DNA of 64,000 nt from Mucilaginibacter_A sp964236465. Its GTDB lineage: Bacteria; Bacteroidota; Bacteroidia; Sphingobacteriales; Sphingobacteriaceae. Positions 44,780 to 53,995 of the stretch are shown piece by piece. Made by a program: the position numbers and the translations under genes. Where the stretch lies: positions 62,001 to 126,000 of the forward strand of contig CAXSBZ010000004.1 of assembly GCA_964236465.1 (NCBI GenBank), given 5' to 3'. Under the pieces are notes generated by a model, which was given only the letters and a program-made list of their open reading frames with translations, was not told the origin of the DNA and ran no database searches. Position 1 is the stretch's first letter; each line of letters opens with the position of its first letter.

Positions 44780-45442
44780 TTATTTGTGCTTCACCACGCC
44801 AACTTGCTCACAATATTCCAAAACCGGGCAAGTGGAACAATGCGGCAAAACGCCGGTACAAATATGCTTTCCAAAAGGCATCAGTAAACGATTGATATCG
44901 ATCCAGTTTTCCTGCGGAACATTGTTTTGCAGAAAAAGCATTGTTTGTTCCGGTTGCGAAGTTTTAACAATTCCCCAGCGGTTTACTACGCGATGAACGT
45001 GAATATCCACACTGATTCCCGGTAGTTTTGCAGCCACGCCCAAAGCTAAATTGGCACATTTTGGCCCAACGCCTTTTAAAGCGGTCAAACCTTCAAAAGT
45101 AGCAGGCAGGTTTCCGTTGTATTGCTCCACAGCAATTTTTGAAATACCTAAAATGGTATCCGCTTTTTGTCCGGGGAAGGTGCTGCCAAATAATAGCTGA
45201 ACCAAATTTTCATGCGATAAAAGAAGCATTGCTGCCGGCGTCCTGGCTTTGGCAAATAATTTCAGCGAAACCGGAATCGTGGTCTCATCCATCGTTCGGA
45301 CAGAAATAATGCAAGAAATCAGTTGCTCGAACAAAGTGTTGTAGCCGCGTTCGTACAACTCGAACATGGCTGCTTTCGGGTAATTGGCAATAGCTTTCTC
45401 AATCCGGTTTAAAACGGTTTCAAGATTAAAAGGAAGTTTCAT
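44780..45442 (-). CDS. nth: Endonuclease III-like DNA glycosylase
   Basis: HhH-GPD base-excision repair enzyme that removes oxidised pyrimidines and cuts abasic sites. Start set to the ATG at 45442 (220 residues). The catalytic pair is Lys128 (LKGVGPKCANLALG) and Asp146 (GISVDIHVHRV). The Fe-S cluster ligands are Cys195, Cys202, Cys205 and Cys211. Divergence from the E. coli enzyme leaves MutY-like alternatives unlikely, since Lys is present. Residues MLLLS are written by a dispersed word (45216). Confidence 0.87.
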   Translation of the reverse strand: MKLPFNLETVLNRIEKAIANYPKAAMFELYERGYNTLFEQLISCIISVRTMDETTIPVSLKLFAKARTPAAMLLLSHENLVQLLFGSTFPGQKADTILGISKIAVEQYNGNLPATFEGLTALKGVGPKCANLALGVAAKLPGISVDIHVHRVVNRWGIVKTSQPEQTMLFLQNNVPQENWIDINRLLMPFGKHICTGVLPHCSTCPVLEYCEQVGVVKHK

Positions 45443-45479
45443 CAGCAAGAAAAAGCAAAATACTGGTAATTGTTTTTTT

Positions 45480-45899
45480 TTAGCTCGAATGATCTGACAC
45501 AATTTTCCATTCGCCTTTAATCCTTCTCAGCCACAGCGTAAAAAATCCTTGCGGTTCGTCGGCTTCCCGTTTCAAATGCCAGGCACCGAGAACAAAGGCG
45601 TTTTTTAAGTCGATCACGTTTATTTGCAAAATGTTAAAAGTCAAAATTCCCATGGCAGAATCATCGCGATAGTTTTTTTTATAGTTCTCCAGCGTAGTTT
45701 TCCAGCCATATTTCGGCCCAGATTTTCCGACAAACAACAACGAATCCGATTTCCAGTAACCTTGCATATAGCCGTCCAGATCGCCGCGGTTCCAGGCCAA
45801 TCGCTGTTTTTCCAGCAAATTTGAAATCGCTTTTTTATCCTGGCCAAAAGAAAATGCCGATAAAAGAAGCATCACAAAAAATAAAACTACCTTTTTCAT
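45480..45899 (-). CDS. Secreted SnoaL/NTF2-like (DUF4440) protein
   Basis: A 139-residue protein with a signal peptide (ends SFSFGQ) and a single NTF2-like cone fold: AISNLLEKQRLAWNRGDLDGYMQGYW and the terminal GFFTLWLRRIKGEWKIVSDHSS. Members are often small-molecule-binding or enzyme-like; none assigned here. It overlaps the unsupported N-terminal extension of the nth frame only. The signal peptide contains GATAAAAGAAGCAT (45859). Confidence 0.8.
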   Translation of the reverse strand: MKKVVLFFVMLLLSAFSFGQDKKAISNLLEKQRLAWNRGDLDGYMQGYWKSDSLLFVGKSGPKYGWKTTLENYKKNYRDDSAMGILTFNILQINVIDLKNAFVLGAWHLKREADEPQGFFTLWLRRIKGEWKIVSDHSS

Positions 45900-45957
45900 T
45901 GCCTAAAAATAGAATTTAATCGCTTATGCTTTAGCTTTACATTTTAAGTTTTAAAAG

Positions 45958-46845
45958 ATGGACAACCAGGTTTTATGTTTCGGCGAAGTTTTGTGGGATG
46001 GTTTTGGCGAAGATAAAAAAGCAGGTGGCGCGCCGATGAACGTGGCGATGCATCTTTTACAGCAGCAAATTCCTGTAAATATGATTACACGGATTGGCGA
46101 AGACGATCTGGGAGATGAATTGTTTGCTTATTTAGAAGAACAAAACTTCCCGACAAAACTGATTCAGCGCGATCCAAAACTGCCAACCTGTTTGGTTACA
46201 GTTACTTTGGATGAAAACCAGCAGGCTAAATATACCATTCCGCAGCTGGTTTCCTGGGACAATATCCAGCCCGAAAATACCCTGCTAAAAGAAGCATTTC
46301 CATATCAAATGCTTGTTTACGGGAGTTTGGCTTGCCGCAGCGAAACCAGTTTAAACACGCTGCTGCAACTCCTGGAAAAACCTTCATACAAAATATTTGA
46401 TGTGAATTTGCGGCCGCCGCATTTCAACCTAAAAACAATCGAAATGTTGGCACAAAAAGCTGATATGGTAAAAATGAACGATGAAGAAATGCTGTTTTTA
46501 TCACCCCAAAACTTGAAACCTGCGGATTTGGAAACGCAGATGAAAGCATTTGCCGATCAATATCAAACTGAAACTATTTGCGTAACACTGGGCGAACACG
46601 GTTGCAAAGTTTTGCATCGGCAGCAATTTTATCAGCATCCGGGTTTTAAAGTAAAAGTTGTGGACACGGTTGGTGCGGGCGATTCTTTTCTGGCTACTTT
46701 TATTGCCGGGATTTTAAATGATTTGCCGATGGAAGAAATTTTGGTAAATGCTTCTGCAATCGGTGCGTTTGTGGCTGGCAGTTATGGCGCAAATCCGGTT
46801 CACGATCAGCAAAAAATTAATGCAATAAAAATGCAAAATACTTGA
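45958..46845 (+). CDS. PfkB-family carbohydrate kinase, fructokinase-like
   Basis: Ribokinase-family enzyme that phosphorylates a sugar. In 295 residues, the substrate motif is GGAPMNVAMHL (residues 22-32), and the anion-hole/catalytic motif VGAGDSFLATF holds the base Asp. Fructokinase is the nearest description because of CFGEVLWDGFG. Two words of the dispersed family lie in the gene (46286, 46489). Confidence 0.88.
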   Translation: MDNQVLCFGEVLWDGFGEDKKAGGAPMNVAMHLLQQQIPVNMITRIGEDDLGDELFAYLEEQNFPTKLIQRDPKLPTCLVTVTLDENQQAKYTIPQLVSWDNIQPENTLLKEAFPYQMLVYGSLACRSETSLNTLLQLLEKPSYKIFDVNLRPPHFNLKTIEMLAQKADMVKMNDEEMLFLSPQNLKPADLETQMKAFADQYQTETICVTLGEHGCKVLHRQQFYQHPGFKVKVVDTVGAGDSFLATFIAGILNDLPMEEILVNASAIGAFVAGSYGANPVHDQQKINAIKMQNT

Positions 46846-46897
46846 ATTTTTATCAATAAAAGTGTAACTTAACCTAATGAATTGTAAATGAAAAGGC

Positions 46898-46929
46898 TTG
46901 TCATTTAGCTGACAGTTTTTTCTACTTTG
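46898..46929 (+). promoter_or_regulatory. Possible promoter of the VWA/AAA pair
   Basis: TTG at 46898-46900 and TACTTTG at 46923-46929 are about 22 bases apart, near the Bacteroidota TTG and TAnnTTTG pattern, but one base short. Between them is a small palindrome, GTCA, TTTAGC, TGAC (46900-46913), a possible operator. Confidence 0.35.
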
Positions 46930-46988
46930 AATGATCTTATCAAACTAATCCATCAATTTGTCCGTTAATTTAAACGAAAGGTAAAAAA

Positions 46989-48086
46989 ATGCGCGGTTTC
47001 GCTTTCTCAAAATACATTCCCAATCAAATACCCAAAGGCGGATTTGATGATTTAATGAAATTGTTTCTCGAATTGCTTAATTATACAGCTGGTGATGCAG
47101 GTGAAGCATTGACTTGGATGAATGAGCTGGACAAACAATACAACATGACCAACGATGAGTATGGCATGGGCAACTTTATTGATGACTTGAAAGAAAAAGG
47201 TTATCTGGATGAAGACAAGGAAAAAGGCGAATTTAAAATCACCGGAAAAACGGAGCAAAGCATTCGGCAGTCAGCACTTGAAGAAATTTTTGGCAAGCTG
47301 AAAAAATCCGGCAAAGGCAATCATCGTTCACCGCTTTCCGGCCAAGGCGATGAAAAAAATTCTGAACGACGCGAGTATGAATTTGGCGACAGTTTAGACC
47401 AAATTGACATGACGCAATCGATCCATAATGCACAGGTAAATCATGGCATCGGCGATTTCCACATGACGGAAAAAGATCTGGAAGTAGAAGAAATGGACTT
47501 TAAAGTGCTGACTTCTACGGTTTTAATGATCGATATTTCGCATTCCATGATTTTGTATGGAGAAGACCGGATCACACCAGCCAAAAAAGTGGCGATGGCT
47601 TTGGCAGAATTGATCCGCACCAAATATCCGAAAGACACTTTGGATATTGTGGTTTTTGGGAACGATGCCTGGCCGATCACTTTGCAGGATTTTCCTTATT
47701 TGCAGGTTGGCCCGTATCATCCCAATACTTACGCCGGTTTGGAATTGGCAGCCGATCTGCTTCGCCGAAGGAAAACTCAAAACAAACAGATTTTTATGAT
47801 TACCGATGGCAAGCCAACTTGCTTGAAAGAAGGATTAAAGTATTATAAAAACAGTGTTGGTTTGGACCGGAAAGTGGTGAACAAAACGCTAAATATGGCG
47901 GCACAATGTAAACGGTTGAAAATCCCGATCACGACGTTTATGATTGCTAAAGACCCTTATTTACAGCAGTTTGTGCGAAAATTTACCGAAACTAACGGCG
48001 GCAAAGCTTTTTACAGTTCATTAAATGGTTTGGGTGAATATATCTTTGAAGATTACATCCGCAATCGCAGAAAAACGGTAAGATAA
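46989..48086 (+). CDS. VWA-domain protein
   Basis: The 365-residue protein has a charged helical N-terminal half and a von Willebrand factor A domain from about residue 172. The metal-binding DxSxS motif is Asp182-Ser184-Ser186 (MIDISHSM), with MITDGKP later. VWA proteins next to AAA ATPases act as adaptor/target parts of chelatase- or MoxR-type chaperone machines. The AAA partner follows 119 bp downstream. Confidence 0.85.
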   Translation: MRGFAFSKYIPNQIPKGGFDDLMKLFLELLNYTAGDAGEALTWMNELDKQYNMTNDEYGMGNFIDDLKEKGYLDEDKEKGEFKITGKTEQSIRQSALEEIFGKLKKSGKGNHRSPLSGQGDEKNSERREYEFGDSLDQIDMTQSIHNAQVNHGIGDFHMTEKDLEVEEMDFKVLTSTVLMIDISHSMILYGEDRITPAKKVAMALAELIRTKYPKDTLDIVVFGNDAWPITLQDFPYLQVGPYHPNTYAGLELAADLLRRRKTQNKQIFMITDGKPTCLKEGLKYYKNSVGLDRKVVNKTLNMAAQCKRLKIPITTFMIAKDPYLQQFVRKFTETNGGKAFYSSLNGLGEYIFEDYIRNRRKTVR

Positions 48087-48107
48087 ACGGTAAAACGAAA
48101 AGTATTG

Positions 48108-48130
48108 ATGCTTCTTTTACCGGCATAAAA
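48108..48130 (-). repeat. Dispersed repeat word, single extended copy
   Basis: ATGCTTCTTTTACC followed by GGCATAAAAT, between the VWA and AAA genes. Confidence 0.75.
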
Positions 48131-48205
48131 TCCTTAAAGTAATTTAAGCTTTAAACTAAAAATTTAAAAAATATAAATTCCGGTTTCTCCGGATTTCTAA
48201 AAAAT

Positions 48206-49696
48206 ATGAACAACATCACAACGCTTAGAGAATTAAAACAAAGCGGATATAAATCCAGATCGGTTAAAGAAGAACTTCGGGAAAACCTGATTAAACAATT
48301 ACAGCAAAAAGAGAACGGTTTTGAAGGCATCATCGGTTTTGAAGATACCGTTATGCCGGATTTGCAAACGGCTATTTTATCACGTCATAATATTTTATTA
48401 TTGGGTTTACGTGGACAAGCCAAAACGCGTATTGCTCGTTTGATGGTGAATTTGCTGGACGAATATGTGCCTTATATTGCTGGTTCTGAATTGTTTGATG
48501 ATCCGTTGGAACCAATTTCCTGGTTTGCCCGGAACGAAATTGAAACCAAAGGTGATGATACGCAAATTGCGTGGTTACACCGCTCCGAACGTTACACCGA
48601 AAAGCTAGCTACGCCGGATGTTACCGTTGCCGATTTAATCGGCGATGTTGACCCGATTAAAGCAGCAACCATGAAACTGACTTATTCTGATGAACGCGTG
48701 ATCCATTTCGGATTAATTCCGCGTGCACACCGTGGCATTTTTGTGATCAATGAATTGCCGGATTTACAAGCGCGTATTCAGGTGGCACTATTTAATATTT
48801 TACAGGAAAAAGATATTCAAATCCGTGGTTTTAAGTTACGATTACCTTTGGATCTGCAATTTGTATTTACTGCAAACCCGGAAGATTATACCAATCGTGG
48901 TTCTATCGTTACGCCATTAAAAGATCGGATTGAAAGCCAAATTTTAACGCATTATCCACGCACGGTTGAAATTTCCCGCCGAATTACGCAGCAAGAAGCT
49001 TCGCTCACCAAAGAACAAAAAACTAATATAGAAGCTGATGATTTGGTAAAAGATTTAGTTGAACAGATTGCTTTTGAAGCGCGCAACTCGGAATATATCG
49101 ACAAAAAATCAGGTGTTTCTGCCCGTTTAACAATTTCTGCTTATGAAAACCTGATTAGCAATGCTGAACGTCGGATGCTGATCAACCATGAAAAAAATAC
49201 GTTTGTGCGTATTTCTGATTTTCTGGGTGTGATTCCAGCCATCACCGGAAAAATTGAATTGGTTTATGAAGGTGAATTGGAAGGTCCGGCAAAAGTAGCC
49301 AACATTCTGGTTGGAAAAGCGATCAAAACTTTGTTGCTGAAGTACTTCCCGGAACCTGAAAAAGCTAAGAAAAGCAAGAAGCCAAATCCGTATGCGGAAA
49401 TTATAAATTGGTTTAGTGCCGGAAATAACATTTCTATTATTGATGATTTGCCCGGTCAGGATTACAAAAAGCTGTTGTTTTCTGTCCCAGGCTTAAAAGA
49501 ATTGGTCAAAAAAAATCAACCCGGCATATCCGAAAACAACCAATTGCTGTTAATGGAATTTGTACTGCATGGTTTGGCCGAGTTTTCTCAGGTTAATAAA
49601 GGGTATTTGGATAACGGCTATTCTTTTTCGGATATGTTTGACAGCTTGTTTAACATGCCGAAAGATGACGACATGGACCTGGATGACCGTTATTAA
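48206..49696 (+). CDS. AAA+ ATPase, magnesium-chelatase/MoxR type
   Basis: A 496-residue ATPase forming a two-gene unit with the VWA protein. The Walker A motif is residues 67-74 (GLRGQAKT), the Walker B-like segment is GIFVINELPD (Asn182-Glu183 in place of the usual Asp-Glu), and sensor 1 is VFTANPEDY. After the AAA core is a long C-terminal part ending in MFDSLF. It is related to ChlI/BchI and to metal-insertion chaperones, but the client is unknown; no cobaltochelatase genes are nearby. Confidence 0.87.
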   Translation: MNNITTLRELKQSGYKSRSVKEELRENLIKQLQQKENGFEGIIGFEDTVMPDLQTAILSRHNILLLGLRGQAKTRIARLMVNLLDEYVPYIAGSELFDDPLEPISWFARNEIETKGDDTQIAWLHRSERYTEKLATPDVTVADLIGDVDPIKAATMKLTYSDERVIHFGLIPRAHRGIFVINELPDLQARIQVALFNILQEKDIQIRGFKLRLPLDLQFVFTANPEDYTNRGSIVTPLKDRIESQILTHYPRTVEISRRITQQEASLTKEQKTNIEADDLVKDLVEQIAFEARNSEYIDKKSGVSARLTISAYENLISNAERRMLINHEKNTFVRISDFLGVIPAITGKIELVYEGELEGPAKVANILVGKAIKTLLLKYFPEPEKAKKSKKPNPYAEIINWFSAGNNISIIDDLPGQDYKKLLFSVPGLKELVKKNQPGISENNQLLLMEFVLHGLAEFSQVNKGYLDNGYSFSDMFDSLFNMPKDDDMDLDDRY

Positions 49697-49698
49697 GC

Positions 49699-49714
49699 AT
49701 ACTTCTTTTACCGG
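49699..49714 (-). repeat. Dispersed repeat word, single copy
   Basis: ATACTTCTTTTACC followed by GG, in the 31-bp gap between the AAA gene and the phosphoesterase gene. Confidence 0.75.
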
Positions 49715-49727
49715 TACTTTTTTGTAG

Positions 49728-51008
49728 ATGACTAACCCATTTGTTTTAATCGGCGTTTGCACTTTATTGCTGCTCGCCGATTTTTATATTATTGACGGTA
49801 TCCGGGGGGCACTGAAAAAATTCAGTTTCCGTTTTATTAAACGGTTTACAACTATTTTTTGGAGTATATCCTTATTGCTGATTGCCGGCGTGTTTTTAGC
49901 AGTTTATTTCAATATCGGCGTTGGGTTGCGGGCGGCAATATTACTGGTATTTTTCGTTCTGCTGGTTGTTAAAGTCTTCCTGCTACCGTTTATTTTAGTG
50001 GATGATGTGCGTCGGATTTTCTTGTGGATTGCCAGAAAATACAAAAAACCAGAACCGGAGTTCCCGGCAAGCCAGCCGAAACCAGAACATATTCCGCGTT
50101 CAGAATTTTTGATAAAAGCTGGTTTAATTACCGCTTCCCTCCCGCTCGCTTCACTTTCTTATGGCATCATTTCCGGTGCTTATGATTATCGTGTTCGCCG
50201 GCAAACTATTTATCTGCCCAATTTGCCAAAAGCTTTTGATGGGATTAAATTAGGGCAGATTTCTGATATTCATTCTGGCAGCTTCTACAACAAAAAAGCA
50301 GTCACCGGCGGCGTAGAAAAACTGTTACAGGAAAAACCTGATTTCATTTTTTTTACCGGTGATCTGGTTAATAACCAAACCAGCGAAGTCAGAAATTATA
50401 TTGACGTTTTTTCTCATGTAAAAGCACCATTAGGCGTGTATTCTGTTTTAGGAAACCATGATTATGGTGATTACTATACATGGAATTCTATTGAAGCCCA
50501 AAAAAAAAACTTGCAGGATATGCTTACTGTGCACAAAAACTTAGGTTATGATTTGCTGATGGATGAAAACCGCAGGTTGAAAGTGAACGGTGAAGAAATC
50601 GGGATTCTGGGCATCCAGAACTGGGGCGCATTAAGCCGTTTTCCAAAATATGGGCGAATGGATTTGGCTACCAGAAACACAGATGATTTACCGGTGAAGC
50701 TTCTTTTATCGCATGATCCTTCACATTGGCAGGCGCAGGTTTTGCCGCAATATCCGCAGATTGACATGATGTTTTCTGGCCATACGCACGGAATGCAATT
50801 TGGTGTCCGTTTGCCAAACTTTCAGTGGAGTCCAGTGCAATATATTTATAAAGAATGGGCTGGCCATTACCAGGAAAACAAGCAGCAATTGTATGTAAAC
50901 GTTGGTTACGGTTTTTTGGGTTATCCGGGCCGCGTTGGTATTTTGCCGGAAATTACCATTTTTGAATTCAAATCGGGCGCAAATCCAAACCCTGCAAAAA
51001 AATCTTAA
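49728..51008 (+). CDS. Membrane-anchored metallophosphoesterase
   Basis: A calcineurin-like phosphoesterase with N-terminal membrane helices (about 1-25, 42-62 and 68-92) and the catalytic domain from about residue 165. All five metal-ligand motifs are visible: GQISDIHSG (Asp180/His182), FTGDLVNN, GNHDYGD, LSHDPSHW and SGHTHGMQFG. The nearest relatives hydrolyse nucleotide or phospholipid-type phosphoesters; the substrate is undetermined. A dispersed word is in the catalytic domain (50697). Confidence 0.92.
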   Translation: MTNPFVLIGVCTLLLLADFYIIDGIRGALKKFSFRFIKRFTTIFWSISLLLIAGVFLAVYFNIGVGLRAAILLVFFVLLVVKVFLLPFILVDDVRRIFLWIARKYKKPEPEFPASQPKPEHIPRSEFLIKAGLITASLPLASLSYGIISGAYDYRVRRQTIYLPNLPKAFDGIKLGQISDIHSGSFYNKKAVTGGVEKLLQEKPDFIFFTGDLVNNQTSEVRNYIDVFSHVKAPLGVYSVLGNHDYGDYYTWNSIEAQKKNLQDMLTVHKNLGYDLLMDENRRLKVNGEEIGILGIQNWGALSRFPKYGRMDLATRNTDDLPVKLLLSHDPSHWQAQVLPQYPQIDMMFSGHTHGMQFGVRLPNFQWSPVQYIYKEWAGHYQENKQQLYVNVGYGFLGYPGRVGILPEITIFEFKSGANPNPAKKS

Positions 51009-51041
51009 TCAATTAACAGCATCTTTGGTTTTCAAAATTAC

Positions 51042-51920
51042 GTGAGAAAACTATTTTATCCTGTTTTTGATTTTCTATTGTTTAGCAACCTGTTTATGGC
51101 TTTGTGTGCCGTAGCGCAGGCAATGGTTACTTTTATCCTAATTGATTCGCCGCCGGTTTATCCCGTACTTGCAATCCTGTTTCTGTCAACACTTTGCATC
51201 TACAATTTTAGTATTCTGTTGAGCAAACCGAAAAATCCCGAAAAATCTCCTTTCAAGCGGGTGCGCTGGTTTTTTAATTATTACAGATGGATGGTTGCCA
51301 TCACTATCGTTTCGGCCATACTTCTTTTACCACTGTTTTTTTGGGTTTCAACCGAATCAGAATTATTGCTGATTTGCTTGTCTATTTTATCTTTTGGTTA
51401 CGGCTTGCCTATGTTTACTGTTGGAAATCAAAAATTTGGTTTACGCAATATTCCCGGCCTCAAACTATTGTTAATTGGCGTTACCTGGACTTTAAGCGTG
51501 GTACTTCTGCCAATTTTTGAAGCTAAGAACATTTCTCATATCTTGATTTCTAAAACCGATATACTTCTTTTAACAACCAAAAGATTTCTGTTTATCACCG
51601 CAATGGCCATTCCGTTTGATATCCGCGATCTGTTTCAAGACCGTAAACTCGGACTTAAAACTATTCCTGTAGTTTTTGGGGAGAAAAATGCTTACCTGCT
51701 GTGTCAGATTTTACTGATCATTTACCTGGTTTTACTTTTTTTATTCAGAAACCACGGATTTGACAATAACTTTTTCGCACTTACCATCACCATTATATTG
51801 GCTGGCTGGCTAATCTTTCGATCCAAATTTGAAAAGAATGAATATTACTATTTCTTTTATGTAGATGGGGTTTTAATTTTGCAATGGGTTTTGATGGTGA
51901 TGTTTAAGTTGGTTTTTTAA
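51042..51920 (+). CDS. UbiA-family prenyltransferase-like membrane protein
   Basis: A 292-residue polytopic protein beginning at a GTG. The second Asp-rich motif of UbiA enzymes is present (DIRDLFQDRKLGLKTIPVVFG). The first motif (NDxxDxxxD) cannot be found; the corresponding region reads IYNFSILLSKPKN. It is therefore probably a divergent or non-catalytic member. Substrate unknown. It sits downstream of the phosphoesterase. Confidence 0.75.
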   Translation: MRKLFYPVFDFLLFSNLFMALCAVAQAMVTFILIDSPPVYPVLAILFLSTLCIYNFSILLSKPKNPEKSPFKRVRWFFNYYRWMVAITIVSAILLLPLFFWVSTESELLLICLSILSFGYGLPMFTVGNQKFGLRNIPGLKLLLIGVTWTLSVVLLPIFEAKNISHILISKTDILLLTTKRFLFITAMAIPFDIRDLFQDRKLGLKTIPVVFGEKNAYLLCQILLIIYLVLLFLFRNHGFDNNFFALTITIILAGWLIFRSKFEKNEYYYFFYVDGVLILQWVLMVMFKLVF

Positions 51921-52014
51921 AGGATAAAATTTTTTATGATAATTTGAACGATCGGTTTTAGTATTAAATTGAATAAATTATATGTATAATTGATTCAAAA
52001 AATTACAAATAAAT

Positions 52015-52512
52015 ATGGCTTTTGAAAGTCTAACAGATGATAAAATAGCAGATTTACTAAATTGCCCTAAAAAGCTTATAAACCCTCAAGAAAAAACTAA
52101 AGAAAAAGAAGGACATGAACGAGTTAATTTTAAGGTTAGTGCATTGAACGAAAGTGGCTATGAATTTGAAGTGTACAAAAGACAAAATTTGAGAGAAGGA
52201 ATGGAAGATGATTTTTCTTGTGGAATTAAGTGGATTACTCCAAATGGTGAAACACTTACTTTAAAACGATATAATGGATCTAGCCATAATCATCCAAACC
52301 ATTTAGAAAAAGTAAAACTTGGATACAATTGTCACATTCATATTGCAACTGAAAAATATATTAAAGCTAATAGGAAAGCAGAAGGATTTGCAGAAATAAC
52401 TGATAGATATAATTCTCTTGACGGTGCTTTACATTGTCTTGTAGAAGATTGTAAAATATCTAATATTAAAACAATATCCGATTCAACAAATCAAACAAGA
52501 TTATTCGAATAA
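52015..52512 (+). CDS. DUF6978-like protein
   Basis: A 165-residue soluble protein with no signal peptide. It resembles the DUF6978 family in general layout: LTDDKIADLLNCPKKLINP at the N-terminus, then LKRYNGSSHNHPNH and the His-rich segment CHIHIATEKYIKANRKAEGFAEI. No function is known. It overlaps the next gene by one base (TAATG), forming a coupled two-gene unit. The pair is A+T-rich and lacks the dispersed word, consistent with recent acquisition. Confidence 0.65.
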   Translation: MAFESLTDDKIADLLNCPKKLINPQEKTKEKEGHERVNFKVSALNESGYEFEVYKRQNLREGMEDDFSCGIKWITPNGETLTLKRYNGSSHNHPNHLEKVKLGYNCHIHIATEKYIKANRKAEGFAEITDRYNSLDGALHCLVEDCKISNIKTISDSTNQTRLFE

Positions 52513-53297
52513 TGACTTTCGATATAAGTAAACTTCAAAAAACGCTCTGTTCACTTATGTGTGCTGAAGTAAAAATTCGCACTAAAAATAATAAACTATT
52601 AACTGTCGAAACTCCTTTCTTTTTTCCCGATGGTGATCCATACCAAATTTTTATAAAAGAAATGCCAGGTGGTATTATACGTTTAACAGATATGGGGCAT
52701 ACCATGATGCATATAAGTTATGAGAACGATACAGATAAATTTAGGGAAGGAACGAGAGGTATTATATTTAATCAAATAAAATCCGAAACATTTATCGAAG
52801 AAGATAACGGAGAGTTTTTTATTGATACACCTTTAGAAAATTTAGGATTTAATATTTTTAGATTCGGACAAGGTTTAACAAAAATCAATGACCTTACTTT
52901 TTTAAATAGAGCAAGGGCAGAATCAACTTTTTACGATGACTTACAAGATCAACTGATGAAATTGGTTGGTGAAGAAAAAATTATAAAAGACTACTATTAT
53001 ATAGCTATGGAAAATGCAAAAGATTATCCTATTGATTATAGAATAGAAGGAAAATTTGATCCTATATTTTTATTTGGTATCCCTAATAAAGACAAAGCAA
53101 GACTTACAACTATAATTTTAGAAAGACTGGTTAGGGCAAAAGCAAACTTTGAAAGTATTTTGATTTTTTCTGATCAAAGTTTAATACCGAGGCCAGATTT
53201 AGCTAGGCTTTCAAATATTGGTGGAGAAATGATTGCTTCCCTTGATGCACAAACAGATTTTTCTAGAAAATTATTGAGAAAGATATCTCTTAATTAA
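52512..53297 (+). CDS. DUF1828/DUF1829-like protein
   Basis: A 261-residue soluble protein. The N-terminal part matches DUF1828 (TPFFFPDGDPYQIFIKEMPGGIIRLTDMGHT, in two pieces), and the C-terminal part (KDYPIDYRIEGKFDPIFLFG, LTTIILERLVRAKANFESI) resembles DUF1829. Such proteins occur in phages, mobile elements and defence islands, but have no established role. It is coupled to the DUF6978-like gene upstream and ends 8 bp before the convergent response regulator gene. Confidence 0.65.
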   Translation: MTFDISKLQKTLCSLMCAEVKIRTKNNKLLTVETPFFFPDGDPYQIFIKEMPGGIIRLTDMGHTMMHISYENDTDKFREGTRGIIFNQIKSETFIEEDNGEFFIDTPLENLGFNIFRFGQGLTKINDLTFLNRARAESTFYDDLQDQLMKLVGEEKIIKDYYYIAMENAKDYPIDYRIEGKFDPIFLFGIPNKDKARLTTIILERLVRAKANFESILIFSDQSLIPRPDLARLSNIGGEMIASLDAQTDFSRKLLRKISLN

Positions 53298-53304
53298 TTA
53301 TCAA

Positions 53305-53994
53305 CTACTCCAACACAAACTTATAACCAATCCCTCTAACTGTTTGCAAAAATTGCGGCGAATCCGGGTTCTCTTCAATTTTCTTTCTTAAACGGACAAT
53401 GTGCATGTCCAATGTCCGGGTATTTACATCGGCATTGTAACCCCAAACCTCCATCATCAGTTCTTCCCGGTGGATAACTTTGTTCCGATTTTTCAGGAAA
53501 TACAGTAAAATCCGGTTTTCCAAAATCGTCAACTCAACCTTTTTGCCGGCTTTTATCAGCGTATGCGTGTTGGGCTGATGTTCCATGTTGGCAAACTTAT
53601 AGGTTTCTGATTTATCATTACTTAGCTTGTACCGCACTTTATTTTCAATCAAAGCCGTAAGCACATCCATGTTGAAAGGTTTGGTTACGTAATCAGAAAC
53701 ACCAACATTGTAAGCTTCAATTTTATCCACATCCTGCTCTTTGGCCGTAATCATAATCACCAACTTATCGTATCCTTTACTGCGGATTTCCTGGCACACA
53801 TCGGCACCTTGCTTGCCAGGCAGCATCCAATCCAGCAGTACAATATCCGGCTGTTCTTCCAAAATCATTTTTTCTGCCGATAAGCCATCTGCTGCTTCCA
53901 AAACCATGTAACCCTCGGCCTCCAAACGTTCGGCAACCAGAAAACGCAGGTTTTCATCATCCTCTACCAGCACAATTTTTATTTCTTTACTCAT
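53305..53994 (-). CDS. OmpR/PhoB-family response regulator
   Basis: A 229-residue two-component regulator. The receiver domain has the acidic pocket (Asp12, Asp13), the phospho-acceptor Asp55 (VLLDWMLPG) and the Lys of VTKPFN. A winged-helix DNA-binding domain follows (RTLDMHIVRLRKKIEENP). The histidine kinase gene lies upstream in the same direction, 178 bp away, across a repeat block. Targets unknown. Confidence 0.95.
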   Translation of the reverse strand: MSKEIKIVLVEDDENLRFLVAERLEAEGYMVLEAADGLSAEKMILEEQPDIVLLDWMLPGKQGADVCQEIRSKGYDKLVIMITAKEQDVDKIEAYNVGVSDYVTKPFNMDVLTALIENKVRYKLSNDKSETYKFANMEHQPNTHTLIKAGKKVELTILENRILLYFLKNRNKVIHREELMMEVWGYNADVNTRTLDMHIVRLRKKIEENPDSPQFLQTVRGIGYKFVLE

Positions 53995-53995
53995 T

